DNA of 64,000 bases from Galerina marginata (Eukaryota; Basidiomycota; Agaricomycetes; Agaricales; Galerinaceae), in the NCBI GenBank assembly GCA_023014335.1, contig JAECYW010000009.1, positions 2,418,001 to 2,482,000 of the forward strand, given 5' to 3'. A model generated the notes under the pieces. That model worked only from the letters and a program-made list of their open reading frames with translations, was not told the DNA's origin and made no database searches. How positions within the stretch are numbered: position 1 is the stretch's first letter; every line of letters begins with the position of its first letter. The translations under genes and the position numbers were made by a program. This document shows, in pieces, positions 12,910-23,579 of this stretch.

Positions 12910-13514
12910 CTAGTGTTTTGAAGTCTGGTCCAGTCTGGTTTTTTCACATTTTTGGCAAGGACGGGGACTTTAACTGGTCCTAGAAATTTATAAATGTTCA
13001 GAAAACTGGACTAGACTGATGAGGACCAGTCCTCATTGGTTTTTTGCAGTCCTGGACCAGTCTTGGTTTTAACCGGTTGCCAGCTGGTCTCAACTGGTTT
13101 TTTGATACATTAACATCAAGATTTAGTGTAGATATATGAATATAATTTGTAGAGACTATATATACCTTTAAAACGAGTCCAAGAACATTAAATTCCATTG
13201 AGAATTGGCAATTATACGGAAATATTCACCATTTCCTACTCTTTTGGGAGTTTCAAAATGTTTTTTTTTATTTTTCAGTGTGAACTTTGTCTAAAATTAT
13301 GATACATAGTGCGTTTTAAAGGAAAAAATAAGGGCTACAAAACTACTGGTTTGGACAGGTCCTAGGACCGAAAACTGGTCCTCAAAGACTCGTTTTTTTC
13401 CAGTTTTTCATTCTCAAATATCAAAAGACCAGACTGCTGGTCCAGTATTTTTGCAGTCTGGTCTGGTCTTTTTGCAGGATTTTCCAGTCTTAGGACCGGA
13501 CTTCAAAACACTAG
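12910..13514. mobile_element. 605-bp TIR element (CTAGTGTTTTGAAGTC ends)
   Basis: CTAGTGTTTTGAAGTCTGGTCC-type sequence at the left is inverted at the right (GGACCGGACTTCAAAACACTAG, one mismatch). Subterminal regions are full of CTGGTCC, ACCAGTC and CCGGTT words. No coding sequence and no clear target duplication were seen. It appears related to the remnant ending near 2505. Confidence 0.7.
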
Positions 13515-13629
13515 ATTGAGCTGATCCTGAACTCATTGGAAAGGTAATAAAAACATGCATTAGTTTAGCTTGTACACAGTACTTATGCTTGCTATGCATT
13601 TGTAAAAGTAGTCTAAAGATATAAATCTA

Positions 13630-14215
13630 GTAAGTTATTGCTTTATATCAAGTTTTAATCCACACAGAAAGCAAAAAAAAAGGATAAAAAAGCGCCAGCA
13701 AAGCACTTTTCTAGCCTATACACAATCAACTGACATGACCTGTGCTAGGAAGAAAGCTATCTACAAATAAAAGTGCCCTAAAAACATATATCTAGCTATT
13801 TACTACTGTCTATCAAGGTTTACTTGACACAAAAAGGTAAAAAAAAAGGTAAAAAAAGCGCCAGCAAAGCACTTTTCTAGCCCACACACAGTCAACTGAC
13901 ATGACCTGTGCTAGAAAAGAAAGCTATCTACAAATAAAAGTGCCCTAAAAACATATATCTAGCTATATACTACTGTCTATCAAGTTTTACTCTACACAAA
14001 AAGATAAAAAAGAGGTAAAAAAGCGCCAGCAAAGCACTCTTCCAGCCTCAGAATCTATACTAGGGACTATCTACTAATGAAAGTACATTAAAGACTCATA
14101 TTTAGCTAGTTAGTATTGAGTCTATTAAGTTTTAAACTACATAAAAAGCACAGAAAAAAAGGGGGAAAAGTGCCAGCAAAGCACCTTTCTGCTTTATACA
14201 AACTTATAATGAATC
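13630..14215 (+). repeat. ~165-bp tandem repeat, about 3.5 units
   Basis: AGCGCCAGCAAAGCAC recurs near 13691, 13857 and 14022, with a diverged version near 14169. Each is followed by a similar block (TTTTCTAGCC, CAACTGACATGACC, CTATCTACAAATAAAAGT). Spacing is close to 165 bp. Confidence 0.8.
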
Positions 14216-14397
14216 TAAAAAGAAAGAGACAACAGTTAGTAAGCTTTGACCAGCATGTCATGGTATCCCTCCAGTGAGTGGTACACTATCGACCTATCCA
14301 GGTGGACTGACATGCTGGTAAAGAAGAAAGAAAGAAGTGATGAGCTGGCAGTTTATAACTATGTGACATATGTTACAAGTCACACAGATTTATCTAA

Positions 14398-14452
14398 TCC
14401 AATAAGATAAGATAAGATAAGATAAGATAAGACAAGATAAGACAAGATAAAA
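14398..14452 (+). repeat. GATAA pentanucleotide microsatellite
   Basis: About nine GATAA or GACAA units in tandem. Confidence 0.85.
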
Positions 14453-14878
14453 AGATAACCCTAGTGTATTATATACTGGATCCTTCATACTTATGAATAA
14501 TTGTATTGAATGTGGCCAAAGACAGAACTGCTTATATAAATTCCTATTTGGATATTATTTCTGTTAGCACAAGATCATGTTTAATAGGGTAGTTCTTGAA
14601 ACCTTTTCAAAGCTGGTTTTATAAATAATAGTACATTTAAAAGGCCTGAATTTTACAATTTTTTTGATATTATTTTTGTCAGAATTGATCCAGCAACAAT
14701 TGAAAAAGACCAAAGGCAATATTTAATGTGGCTCTGCAGAGTATCCTGTGGCTGTGCAAAATACCCATAGAAAGGCCTGAATTTTACAATTTTTTTGATA
14801 TAAGTTTTGCAAGAATTGACCAAGTACTGATATTTTAAATGTAAAATTAGAGATTTTATATTTTCTGTTGTGGCTGTG

Positions 14879-14920
14879 CTAACCCTAAGAGGACCGACGC
14901 GTCGGTCCTCTTAGGGTTAG
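14879..14920. repeat. Perfect 42-bp palindrome (copy 1)
   Basis: The first half begins CTAACCCTAAGAGGACCGAC and the second half is its exact reverse complement. The left flank ends GTGGCTGTG; the right flank begins AATCAAAAACACACC. Confidence 0.9.
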
Positions 14921-15130
14921 AATCAAAAACACACCTAAAATTTTAAACTTCAGAAATGGATTTTAAATATAAATCTGAGGTTTAATATTGATACCAAGAC
15001 AAATATGATTTTTGTTGTGGCTGTGCTAACCCTATGAGTACAGTCCAGTTGGCTTGTTATCACTAGGAAACCTCAGATTTATATTTAAAATCCATTTCTG
15101 AAGTTTAAAATTTTAGGTGTGTTTTTGATT

Positions 15131-15172
15131 CTAACCCTAAGAGGACCGACGCGTCGGTCCTCTTAGGGTTAG
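15131..15172. repeat. Perfect 42-bp palindrome (copy 2)
   Basis: Identical in sequence to copy 1, but its flanks are in the opposite order (GTGTTTTTGATT on the left, CACAGCCACAAC on the right). Copies 1 and 2 therefore close an inverted repeat spanning about 14858-15185. Confidence 0.9.
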
Positions 15173-15261
15173 CACAGCCACAACAAAAAAAAAATCATAT
15201 ACCTCAGAATTATATTTAAAATGCATATCTGAAGTTTAAAGTTTTAGGTGTGTTTTTGATT

Positions 15262-15303
15262 CTAACCCTAAGAGGACAGACCGGTCTGTCCTCTTAGGGT
15301 TAG
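15262..15303. repeat. Perfect 42-bp palindrome (copy 3, symmetric variant)
   Basis: The same frame, but the inner bases differ from copies 1 and 2 in both arms (GGACAGACC against GGACCGACG), and the palindrome stays perfect. Confidence 0.9.
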
Positions 15304-15586
15304 CACAGCCACAACACAAAAAAAAATTATTTGGCTTGTTATCAATATTAAACCTTACATTTATATTTAAAAGGCATTCCAAAGTTTAAAGTTTTTGATG
15401 TGTTTATCCTTAGGATGTCAATTCTTCTGAGTTTGATTTCAAACCAACTATAAACAAAAGTATAACATTGAGGGATACAGAAAGTACTAGGAGAAGTTGA
15501 ACAAGATTTACAACCAGTATTATTTATTACTAGGATGCGGTGGAAGTGATCTAGAAGCATATAAATAGTCTATATATACAACTGAC

Positions 15587-16749
15587 GAGGGCTTTACCTT
15601 CCCCCAGATAAATCCAGTCCAGTCCACCTCAAGTCCAGTGGATTTTTACATACTCCAGGTGGACTCCACCTGGATTCCAGCTACTTTTTGAATGGCTGAA
15701 GTTGGCTGAAGTCTCTGCCAAATTATGTCATGGAGTCATCATGGAGTCCAGCTGGAGTCCAACCGGAGTTGAGGGTGAACAGGACATGGAATTGCACCTG
15801 GACTCAGGATTTCCACTGGACTAGTGGGTGGTTTCATGTATTATCCAACTGGAGTCCAGTTGATCCAGGTGGAGTACTTTATTTAGGATAGGCAGGATTC
15901 AGTGGAATCTGGTGCCTAAAATATTATTTCTGATTGATTACATAAGATATGATGATGATCAATAATAACAAACAAATATAAATAATATTTTAAAAATAAA
16001 ATAAACATAAAATCAAAAATATTTTTTTAAGACTCGCGTTTCGGCGAGTTTTTTGCACTTTTCTCGCCAAGGAATAAAGCTAGTCATGTGATTTTGATGG
16101 ATGCATAACTTTTAGAATGATCTCCATGGTTACTATTTTTGGAAAAAAGTTCCCACGGTATTTATATTTGGTGAATAAGCTTACAAATATTGGATATTTG
16201 TGATTATTTATACATATTTGGAATCTCCTTGAAATTCCGAATCTGGTGATACCCTATTGACCCTGAATTGATTATAATATAGATACAATTTATATTATTT
16301 AATTAGAAGCAGGAGGAGTATATATAGCTATTGTTCTAGGGCCTAAGAAAGCCTCTGTGGTCTAGTGGTTAAAAGCTGTATGCTTTGGCTTATGTGACTA
16401 GAAGTCTTGGGTTCAATTCCTGCTGAATGTAAAATTTTGCAGTTTTGAAATTCTGACTAAGTCCATTCTGGTGAAGTTCACTCTGACCGGAAAATAGGTG
16501 GAGTCCATGTGGAGTCTATATGGAATCCACCTGGACTCACTCCTGTCCAGGTCCTGTATTAAATGATAAATATGGACTTCACATGGACTTCACATGGAGT
16601 CTGGGTAGATCTGATCTGGACTTTCTATTGTCTGATCAGATTTCAATAGGACTCCATCAGGACTCCATCAGAACTCCAGTTGGACTCCACCGGAATATGA
16701 TGGACTTTATGGAGTCCACCTGGACTATCTGGGGGAAGGTAAAGTACAG
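15587..16749. mobile_element. 1.16 kb TIR element with 8-bp duplication and TGGAGTCCA-rich ends
   Basis: The ends are GAGGGCTTTACCTTCCCCC and, inverted, CTGTACTTTACCTTCCCCC. The 8-bp word CAACTGAC flanks it at 15579-15586 and 16750-16757. The outer 300 bp on each side are dense with GGAGTCCA, TGGACTCC and CACCTGGA words in both orientations. The centre has a tRNA-like segment. An 8-bp duplication fits hAT-like elements among others, but the ends are not typical. No transposase is encoded. Confidence 0.75.
16351..16425 (+). other. tRNA-like segment inside TIR element
   Basis: TGGTCTAGTGGTTAAAA resembles an A box and GGGTTCAATTCC a B box, about 40 nt apart. The cloverleaf stems are weak, so I call it tRNA-derived. 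Related segments sit at 18358-18432 (minus) and 25315-25390. Confidence 0.5.
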
Positions 16750-17122
16750 CAACTGACATGAATCATGTTTAGTCAGTATTTAATTATATAAGCTATATAT
16801 AAACCATAGTAACCAGAACAAGAGCATCTAACCGACTGCAAAGTAAAGGAAATGATATTTAATCATGTTACTGACAAAACCTAACCTTAGTTTAGGTGTC
16901 CAGGAACAAAAGCTAAAAATAGACCCTAGCAACGGACATCAGACAACCATTCCCATGGTCAGTAATGATTTTAACACTATTAGAAAAGTTTGTAGACTTT
17001 TAATTCAGGGTCGCTCACAAAAAATGAAGCAGTGGGAGAATTTCCAACCATCGCGTTAGGAATCATTTCCTTCTGCTATCGAGTGTAGAAAACGAGTTCT
17101 TTTACTACGTAAGAACTCGTAA

Positions 17123-17466
17123 TTTTGTCTGCAAGGCATGGTTTACAGATAGGATCTGGCTTTTGCTTGGAGTTCAATACAAGTCCAGTAACCATCTCCT
17201 TTTGAATCATCTTCTAAACATCAGCATAGCTGTGATGTGCAAGTCTGCGATGCCAGAGATTGAGATCAAGAGGGAAAGTGGATTTAGCTGCTATGTTAGC
17301 AAACTCCAAAATAGGTTCAGTAACACTATCCAAGAGAGCAACATTATTGGCATCAATGGAGGCAGTGAACAAAAGTTGCTTGTTTAGGGAAAATTGCATT
17401 GTGGATGAATCAATGTGAATTTTAATCCCTTTGTGTTTGGTTTAATATAAACAAGCAAGTAAATTG
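17123..17466 (-). pseudogene. Copia pol: pre-integrase zinc region
   Basis: The minus-strand frame reads HIDSSTMQFSLNKQLLF and later LNLWHRRLAHHSYADV, with an ICKPCLADK cysteine pair near the lower end. This is the GAG-pre-integrase region of Ty1/Copia pol. It joins in frame to 18070-18110 when the 603-bp element between them is removed (LLQNNLL). A TAA follows almost at once (LACLY-stop-TKHKG), so the copy is dead. Confidence 0.8.
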
Positions 17467-18069
17467 TTATGAGTCCTTTGATTTATCAAAGACTCATTCT
17501 TTATAAACCCAGAACTTAGTTGAAATTTTGATTCATTGATTGATCATTCAACACCGCGGAAAAAAATTTCCAAAAAAGGAAATTTTTGATCAAATAATAG
17601 ATTTAAGTCTCTTGACCATAAATTTGAAAAAAATCATGTGACTTGCTATCTTCATTCTTGAGATATTGATCTTTTAAGTCCAAAGATCACAAAAATGCTG
17701 GCTTTTTTCAAGTTTTTTGCATTTTTTTCAATAAGAAAGGCAGCTAATCACATGATTTAAAAAAAATTCAGGGTCCTCAATTCATTTTCCACAACTTTGT
17801 TTTTGTTTCCCAAAATGGTAATTGCCAAATTGAGTAGCTTTCTCCCACAATATATAAAAGTTGAACTTTGAAACTTCTTTGTTTCTTTTCTCCATCACCA
17901 ATGCAGCTATTGACTTGGTTTTTTTTGCTATGGTCTCTGGCTATTCTTTACTATCATCTAGAATACTCTCCTGGCCACCAAGGTATCTGGTTGTGCCATT
18001 AACTTTTGATCTTTTGAAATTAAAAAGGACTCATACATGCCATGCAAAGCAATGGCCCACACCCACAAG
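17467..18069 (+). mobile_element. 603-bp hairpin-ended TTA...CAAG element, TTATGAG group
   Basis: The 5' hairpin arms are ATGAGTCCTTTGAT and ATCAAAGACTCAT. Near the 3' end AAAAGGACTCAT precedes the hairpin GCCATGCAAAGCAATGGC, then CCACACCCACAAG before T. It appears identical to copies at 54718 and 57462. It lies antisense within Copia pol and its removal restores the frame. The 80-codon frame from its middle is shared by all three copies and resembles no protein I know. Confidence 0.85.
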
Positions 18070-18110
18070 TTTTGGAGTAGTAGTACATGCAAGACTTTGG
18101 TAAATTCCAC
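18070..18110 (-). pseudogene. Copia pol fragment between two insertions
   Basis: Forty-one bases of minus-strand coding sequence (TKVLHVLLLQ) lie between a hairpin-ended element and a TIR element. With both removed, GKKLRLVEFTKVLHV and LLQNNLL read through. This matches the usual Copia block between protease and pre-integrase. Confidence 0.7.
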
Positions 18111-19139
18111 CTGTACTTTACCTCCACCTACATACTCCAGATAGACTCCATGTGAGAGCAGATACTTCAGTAGACCTAGAGTCTACTTGAAGGCATCTAT
18201 TCTGATACTTTGAGGTGAATTCCACCTGGAGCTTACTGGAGTCCACATGGAGTCCATCTGGAGTTAATGGAGTTAACATAGAGTCCACATAGAATCTCCA
18301 CTTACTAGATGTCTGACTTGAACTTAGATAAGATCAAGAAATAAAATAACATTCATGAGCATGAATTGAACCCAAGAGCTCATCAAAGCCAAAGCAATAG
18401 AAACTTTAACCACTACACCATCAGTGCTTTGAAAAATCTAAAACTAACTACTATATATACCCTATAGCTTACTATCTATATATATTTTACATAACTTATA
18501 TGTTGGAAATTCAGGGTCAATGAGGTATCATTGGATGCGGAATTTCAAGAAGATTTCAAATCTGGATATGCCATAATTTTTGCAGGGTGCTGTTTCCATA
18601 TTTAGGCTGATTTACCTATTGTGGGAACTTTTTGCCAAAAATAGTAACCATGCAGCCTGATCTAAAAACCCTATATCTTTTGAAATCATGTGACTAGCTG
18701 CTTTTGTTGGCGAGAAAAACCCAAGAAACTCAAAAAAACGCAAGTTTTTAAAAAAAAAATCATTAATTTTGTGTTTTTTATTTGGAAATAGGTCCAAATA
18801 GCAGGTCTGATGATTTATATTGTTTGGTTCTATTTATATGTCTTGCAAATAGCCTATGATGTTATTATTTATTGTTATATACTTAATAAGATTCCACATA
18901 GAATCTATGCATTCCAGATGGACCAGCCATTTAGAGCCAAGTCCAAATGGAAATAGGTGAAGTCCATGAACTTCCACTCAATTTTATCTGGAGTCCACCT
19001 GGAATCTACCCGAAGACTCCATTTAGTTTGGCTGAGCCACCAGCCAAGAAATATAAGCCTGGATTCCACATAGACTCCACCCCTCCAGGTGGACATAGCT
19101 GGAGTCCATATGGAGTATGTAGGTGAAGGTAAAGTCCTC
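18111..19139. mobile_element. 1.03 kb TIR element with 8-bp duplication, relative of 15587-16749
   Basis: The left end is CTGTACTTTACCTCCACC; the right end, inverted, is GAGGACTTTACCTTCACC. AATTCCAC is duplicated at 18103-18110 and 19140-19147. Ends are rich in TGGAGTCCA-type words, and the middle has a tRNA-like segment on the minus strand. It interrupts Copia pol in the KLRLVEFTKV stretch, and removing the element with one duplication restores the frame. Confidence 0.8.
18358..18432 (-). other. tRNA-like segment inside TIR element
   Basis: Reading the minus strand, TGGTGTAGTGGTTAAAG resembles an A box and GGGTTCAATTC a B box. It is homologous to the segment at 16351. Confidence 0.5.
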
Positions 19140-19364
19140 AATTCCACTAATCTTAATTTCTTTCCTTTTATAACTGGGTTGAAAACCACAGTGCCCATCC
19201 TTTCAGAATAAATAATGATGGCATCTGCCAACTTGATTGGAATGCAGAGGGGCTTATAATTGCAAAGCCAGTGACGATGAGGGGTCATATTAGAAGTGGC
19301 CTCTGTGTCTGCATTCCAATCATGGTCAGCATCATTGACCAAAAGGGAAGTAGGATTAGAAGGA
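19140..19364 (-). pseudogene. Copia protease region with altered active site
   Basis: The frame contains DHDWNADTEATSNMTPHRHWL and VVFNPVIKGKKLRLVEF. This is the aspartic protease region, but the usual Asp-Thr-Gly reads Asp-Thr-Glu, which should inactivate it. It joins the gag block in frame (TFD/PSNPTSLLVNDA) when the 433-bp insert is removed. Confidence 0.8.
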
Positions 19365-19797
19365 CTTGATCAGAAGCCATTGCTGCGCATGGCAAAAACA
19401 AGTCCTTACTTTGGGGTGAGTCAGTACCTAGAGACCTGTGATTAAATAATGGATGTTAAATAAGGAATTAAATAAATAAATGTTAAATAAGCAAATAATA
19501 GACAGTCCGCTCAAATCTGAACCGATTGAGATGAATGATCTTATACTCAAAAAAAAGCAGAAAAATGAGGCTGTTCTAACAAGCCTAAAACAGCCTGGTC
19601 ATGTGACCAGGAAGGCCCTGATTTTTACAAATTTTTTGATACCAAGATCATCAAAATTGGTCTAGTAATAGCTGAGATACAGAAACCATGCAGGATCACT
19701 GTATGAGTGGGAGAATTTTGAATGATTGCGTTAGGAACCATTTCTGCCTGCTATACAGGCCAGAAAACAAGTTCTTTTACTATGTAAGAACTTGTAA
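19365..19797 (-). mobile_element. 433-bp hairpin-ended TTA...CAAG element, ACAAGTTC group
   Basis: In coding orientation it begins TTACAAGTTCTTACATAG and ends with GCCATGCGCAGCAATGGC, then TTCTGATCAAG and T. It is somewhat diverged from its relatives (AGTCCTTAC at the 3' subterminal repeat). It lies in sense in the Copia element and removal restores the frame. Confidence 0.85.
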
Positions 19798-20670
19798 TCA
19801 AAAGTAGAAAGAACACTTGCATTTCCAGCAGATTCAACAATAGCATCTTTGGCTTGGTTGCTCTTCTCACTATTGGTGTCCTGGGCCTTATTAGCCTTGT
19901 TCTTGTTGCCTTTGCAACGATTTTCTACATTCTTCTTTGCTGTCTTTTGAGCCCTTGCAAATGCATGACAGTTTTCCATAGTGTGATTGGTCATACCACA
20001 GAATGTGCAAAGAAGCTCAATAAGCTTGGAGAGTGAAGAAGATGACGCTTTGAGTGCAGAACCAACTGCAGGCATTTCAGAAGCATGACGACAATGCTGA
20101 GTCTCCTTAGTGACAAAGGCCTGATAAATTGTGGCCTTGTCAAGTTTGTCCAGAAGGAGAAGTGAAGAGGCAAAAGTGTTGTACTCTTCTCTGATCAGAG
20201 ACATGGAGCCAAGTTCTTTATCCAGTTTGGCAAGATCAAACTTGTCTGGACAAAGATCCTGAATGTGGCAGATAGCTTTATCAACTCTGTTGATCAAAGT
20301 TTGAAAACTCTCTTTCTCTCCCTTTTTAATGGAAAATAGGTCATCATAAGTGTTAAACCTGTTGCCAGAACGCTTCTGAAGGTGAATAGCTTTGAGAGCT
20401 TCCCACATCTTGACCGGATCATCTGTAATTCTATTGAAGTGGATACATTGATCTGGTTCCACTATCAAGTAGATTTGGCCAGAAGCCTTATCTGCTTTAT
20501 CCAACCAAGCATCAAGGGCATGTCTTGGCATCAGTAGCAGTTGGCAAGGTAACTGTTGGTTTGGTCTTGGCACCAGTGACTATGCGCCAGACACCTTGAG
20601 CTTGCAGTCAGGCTTGCATTTCGCCAGCCCAGGTGTTATAGTTGGAAGAACAGCCTATGCCGCTAGTTGA
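19798..20670 (-). pseudogene. Copia gag
   Basis: The frame from about 20540 down carries DAWLDKADKASGQIYL, a long helical core (WEALKAIHLQKRSG, REEYNTFASSLL) and a CCHC zinc knuckle CTFCGMTNHTMENCHAF. This is the UBN2/retrotran_gag type of Copia gag. The start region near 20670 (MSSTSGIGCSSNYNTWAGEMQA) has an in-frame stop and is out of frame with the rest, so the N-terminus is broken. No LTR or primer-binding site was found upstream. Confidence 0.8.
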
Positions 20671-21487
20671 AGACATCAGGTAGGTAAAGTGCCCAAAGAG
20701 GCTCATGCATCAGATAGGTAAGTTGACCATGTTGGGCAGTTTATCAACAGCCTGCATATTTATTAGACTACGTCGTACAACAACATGGCTTACGTACAGA
20801 GAGAAATATATATATTTATTTGGTGATTGATGGCATCAATTGAGATCACATGACTTTGAATTTGTCTCTATTGATATGCTTGTTGCACATTTATGTAATT
20901 TTATGGCCTCAAATGTAAACAAATATAAATAAAGGCTCTCAGAGCCACTGCATTCATGATATAAAAGGCAATCAAGATGCAATTGCCTAAAATGGCAGTA
21001 TTTAGTCAGCCAGCTAATTTTGGACTTAGCAGCATTTGTGCTAAGTTCTTTAATTCATTAATTAATACTAAAAGGCTTATATCTTAATGAGGAAGGTACC
21101 TAGTCATGTGATTTAAATTTTAATAAAGTCTAAAAATAGATTACGTTCTTTTGAGACCCTTTTTCCTTTTTGGGACATTTTCCCGTCAGCCAAAATTTTT
21201 TATTGCCGGCTTTTTTTCAGTTAAAATTTTGATGGATTCAGGGTCAGATGGCTTGGCTGCACATTTTTTATTAATAGCACAGCCACATCCGAGCACATTT
21301 GGGAATCGCTTGGTAAACTGCCCAAGCTGTCAAAAAGTGAAACTAGTTTGCTGAGCCTTTCCAGGATGCGCTCGGATGTGGCTGTGCCTCTGATAAAAAA
21401 TGACGTAATCAGCAACACAACCCTAAATCCATCAAAATTGTGGCTGTGTCCTCTTTCCTCATTGAGATATGAGCCAAATAGTAGTAT
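20671..21487. repeat. Diverged foldback-arm remnant with a small inverted-repeat MITE
   Basis: Blocks such as AATAAAGGCTCTCAGAGCCA, TTTTGGACTTAGCAGCATTT and GCCGGCTTTTTTT match the spacer side of the 28433 foldback near 30295-30700. Within it, about 21263-21402 is an inverted repeat of ~30-bp arms (AGCACAGCCACATCCGAGC and its complement), a MITE-like unit of about 140 bp. Confidence 0.55.
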
Positions 21488-22145
21488 ATGGACAACTTAC
21501 AGTCTTTAGTAAGCGTTGAACCTGCGACAACTGTCATCTCTGCCCCGAACCCGGCTCCAGAGGTTCAGGTTGCGAACACAGCCGCTGCTACTCCTCCAGC
21601 CCAACCCATCGGGGCAGCTGGCAGCGGTGTCCAACCTGCAACCAATACTGCGACTCAAAACCCGGCCCCTAACGCCATCCAGTTCTTAACCGCCGAGCGT
21701 ATTGCCCCAAACCCGGCCCCAACTGCGAACACTGCTGCTACTCCTCCAGTCCAACTGGCAGTAGCGATGGGTAAGTCTTGCTCTCCTTCTCGAATACCTC
21801 TGATCTCATGGATATACAGCAGGTGTTAGCCAACATGGCGCTATGGCGGATGCATTTTCAGGCGTCAAGATCAGAAATTGGTTGAACATTAGCTTTTCCC
21901 ACCCTTCCAAGCTCCATCAATCCCTAGGAGATTGGCACTCCTTTTATGTTGTCAAAGTCGCCAATACCCTGGGTGTATTTCATGATTTCAAGTCAGTGCC
22001 ACCCATCTCAGGGCTCCTGTTTGCATGCTAACGTTTATTCAGCCTTATACTCCACCCATCTTACCAGCACAAATTTGTTTTCTCTCAATTTGAGGACTGG
22101 TTCAGGGCCCTTGGCTGCTACATGCACTTCTTCTACAACAGAGGA
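21488..22145 (+). CDS. Hypothetical gene, 5' part, two probable introns
   Basis: From the ATG at 21488, an Ala/Pro-rich N-terminus (PNPAPEVQVANTAAATPP) runs to a 5' splice site GGTAAGTC near 21770. Splicing to CAG near 21822 continues the frame as GVSQHGAMADAFSGVKIRNW and DWHSFYVVKVANTLGVFHDF. A second intron (GTCAGTGCC to CTAAC...TTCAG, about 21984-22045) leads to HPSYQHKFVFSQFEDWFRALG. The protein is then cut near 22145 by repeat DNA. I do not recognise the family; gag-like or dispersed hypothetical are both possible. Composition and clean introns support real coding. Confidence 0.5.
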
Positions 22146-22501
22146 CTTTGCCTGGTTGAAGCCCTCATTCCTCGACCTCTGGACAATGCGCGGGGCCCTG
22201 GTTCTACTCAGAAGAACCCAGGGTCGAGCACTTATCACTCTCCCCCGCATTCTTGGTGGAATCCAGTGGAATCCACTCATTCCTGTGGAATGCTGAGGAA
22301 TGCTACTATGGCAGAAAGCCCTGCCAAATTGTCATTCCTGTGACACCCTATTCCTGTGGAATGAGACCAAATTCCTCTTTTGGAAAAGGAACAGGCCACT
22401 GAAATGGAAAGGAGTGGGATCCACCAGCCAAATAACACGTAAATATTTAATTTTCAGTGCTTATCTAATATATTTGGAACTATTTGTATATAATACTAAC
22501 A

Positions 22502-22622
22502 AGCTTACGACCCGTCGCTACGCGCCGGGGTTCGCTTCGCTCACCCGGCTCTGCGCTACGGGTCTCCAGCTTGCCGGGGCTGCGCCCCTGGACCCCGCTC
22601 CGTCGGCGCTTCGCGCCTCCGT
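22502..22622. repeat. GC cluster with CGCTTCGCTC-type hairpins
   Basis: An island of high GC in AT-rich DNA, made of short inverted words (ACCCGTCGCTACGC, GCTTCGCTCACCCGG, GCGCTTCGCGCCTCC). Confidence 0.6.
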
Positions 22623-22748
22623 AGTGATTCTTTTAAAATTCTGTACAAATTTTGTAGTGCATAAATTGAATTTGAGTAGACGAAAAAATGCAAGACAGAA
22701 GCCTACTTCTTATACTTATGTGAAAACACAGAATCAAATTTTAGTCAA

Positions 22749-22852
22749 CGAAAAAATGAGAGACAGAAACAGGCAGTCTCGCTTCGCTCGCCTACCTGTC
22801 TCTGCCTCTCATTTTTTCGCGAGACTGCCTGTTTCTGTCTCTCATTTTTTCG
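22749..22852. repeat. 34-bp perfect inverted repeat hairpin
   Basis: Arms at 22749-22782 and 22819-22852 are exact complements (starting CGAAAAAATGAGAGACAGAA) around a 36-bp loop. The loop itself repeats part of the arm (CTGTCTCTGCCTCTC). Confidence 0.85.
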
Positions 22853-23579
22853 TATTCATAAGTATCTTTTGTGTATTCTCAATCCCATAATTTAAATCTA
22901 CACTATATGTTCAGCTCACTCATTTAAATGTGGGCATGCATGCTTTTAATGAATCTATATCATTCTACTTAAAAACATTAATCTAAGACATTGATATATA
23001 AATAAAATGGGATGGGGTGATCAAGGTAGGATAGAGTGGGTGCAGCACAGTCCCAGTACTCAGTATCACTCCCTACACCAACATGGTAGGCTCTGCACTG
23101 ATGTGGGATGCCGCAGACGACGAAGTACAGTCACAATGACCACTACACCGGCGCAGTTGGTTTTCGCACCAATGTAGGGGCCCTCTCGTCATCTGGTGCT
23201 GTCCTCGCATTCTCGTTTGCCTCTTTGTACCCCTGACACCTGCATGGTGGGTTCCTTGTTGATGTGGGGGTACTGGGCACCACGGCCATCATCGCTGACA
23301 GGGGTATGGTGTTTGTCTCCTCGTCTCCTCGTAACTACCCCACACCTGCGGTGAGTTCCCGCTGACGTGGGGGTACTGGGCGCGCGACAACCGTCGTCGC
23401 AAATGGTGGGTTTGTCGAGGCGCTGACCGGGGCTATATACCCCCTACACCGACACGGTTGATTTCCGTGTCGATGTCGGGGTGTGCGCTGTCTCGTCGCC
23501 TCCTCGTACCCCCATACCTATGTCATGGGCTCCTCGTTGATGAGGGGGGCACCGGGCGCGACGACCGTCGCAGATGGTG

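Larger units (their letters stand above)
12692..17122 (-). mobile_element. Large (4.4 kb) hairpin-ended TTA...CAAG element
   Basis: In coding orientation (minus) it starts TTACGAGTTCTTACG in a hairpin whose other arm is AAGAACTCGT. It ends AAAGAACTCGT, then the hairpin GCCATGCAGAGCAATGGC, then CTCTTAACAAG before a T. Its 3' end is nearly the same as the one past the Helitron stop at 43040, so I read it as a derivative of that element. It has no transposase. Inside are a TIR element, a ~165-bp tandem array, palindromes and a 1.16 kb TIR element, so much of the length is probably later insertion. It splits Copia pol without changing the frame. Confidence 0.75.

Noticed and set aside
14879..15303. 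Interstitial telomere
   Set aside because: TTAGGG-like words occur only once per palindrome arm and are not in tandem.
16351..18432. Functional tRNA genes
   Set aside because: Box-like words are present, but D, anticodon and T stems do not pair well and the segments sit inside transposable elements.
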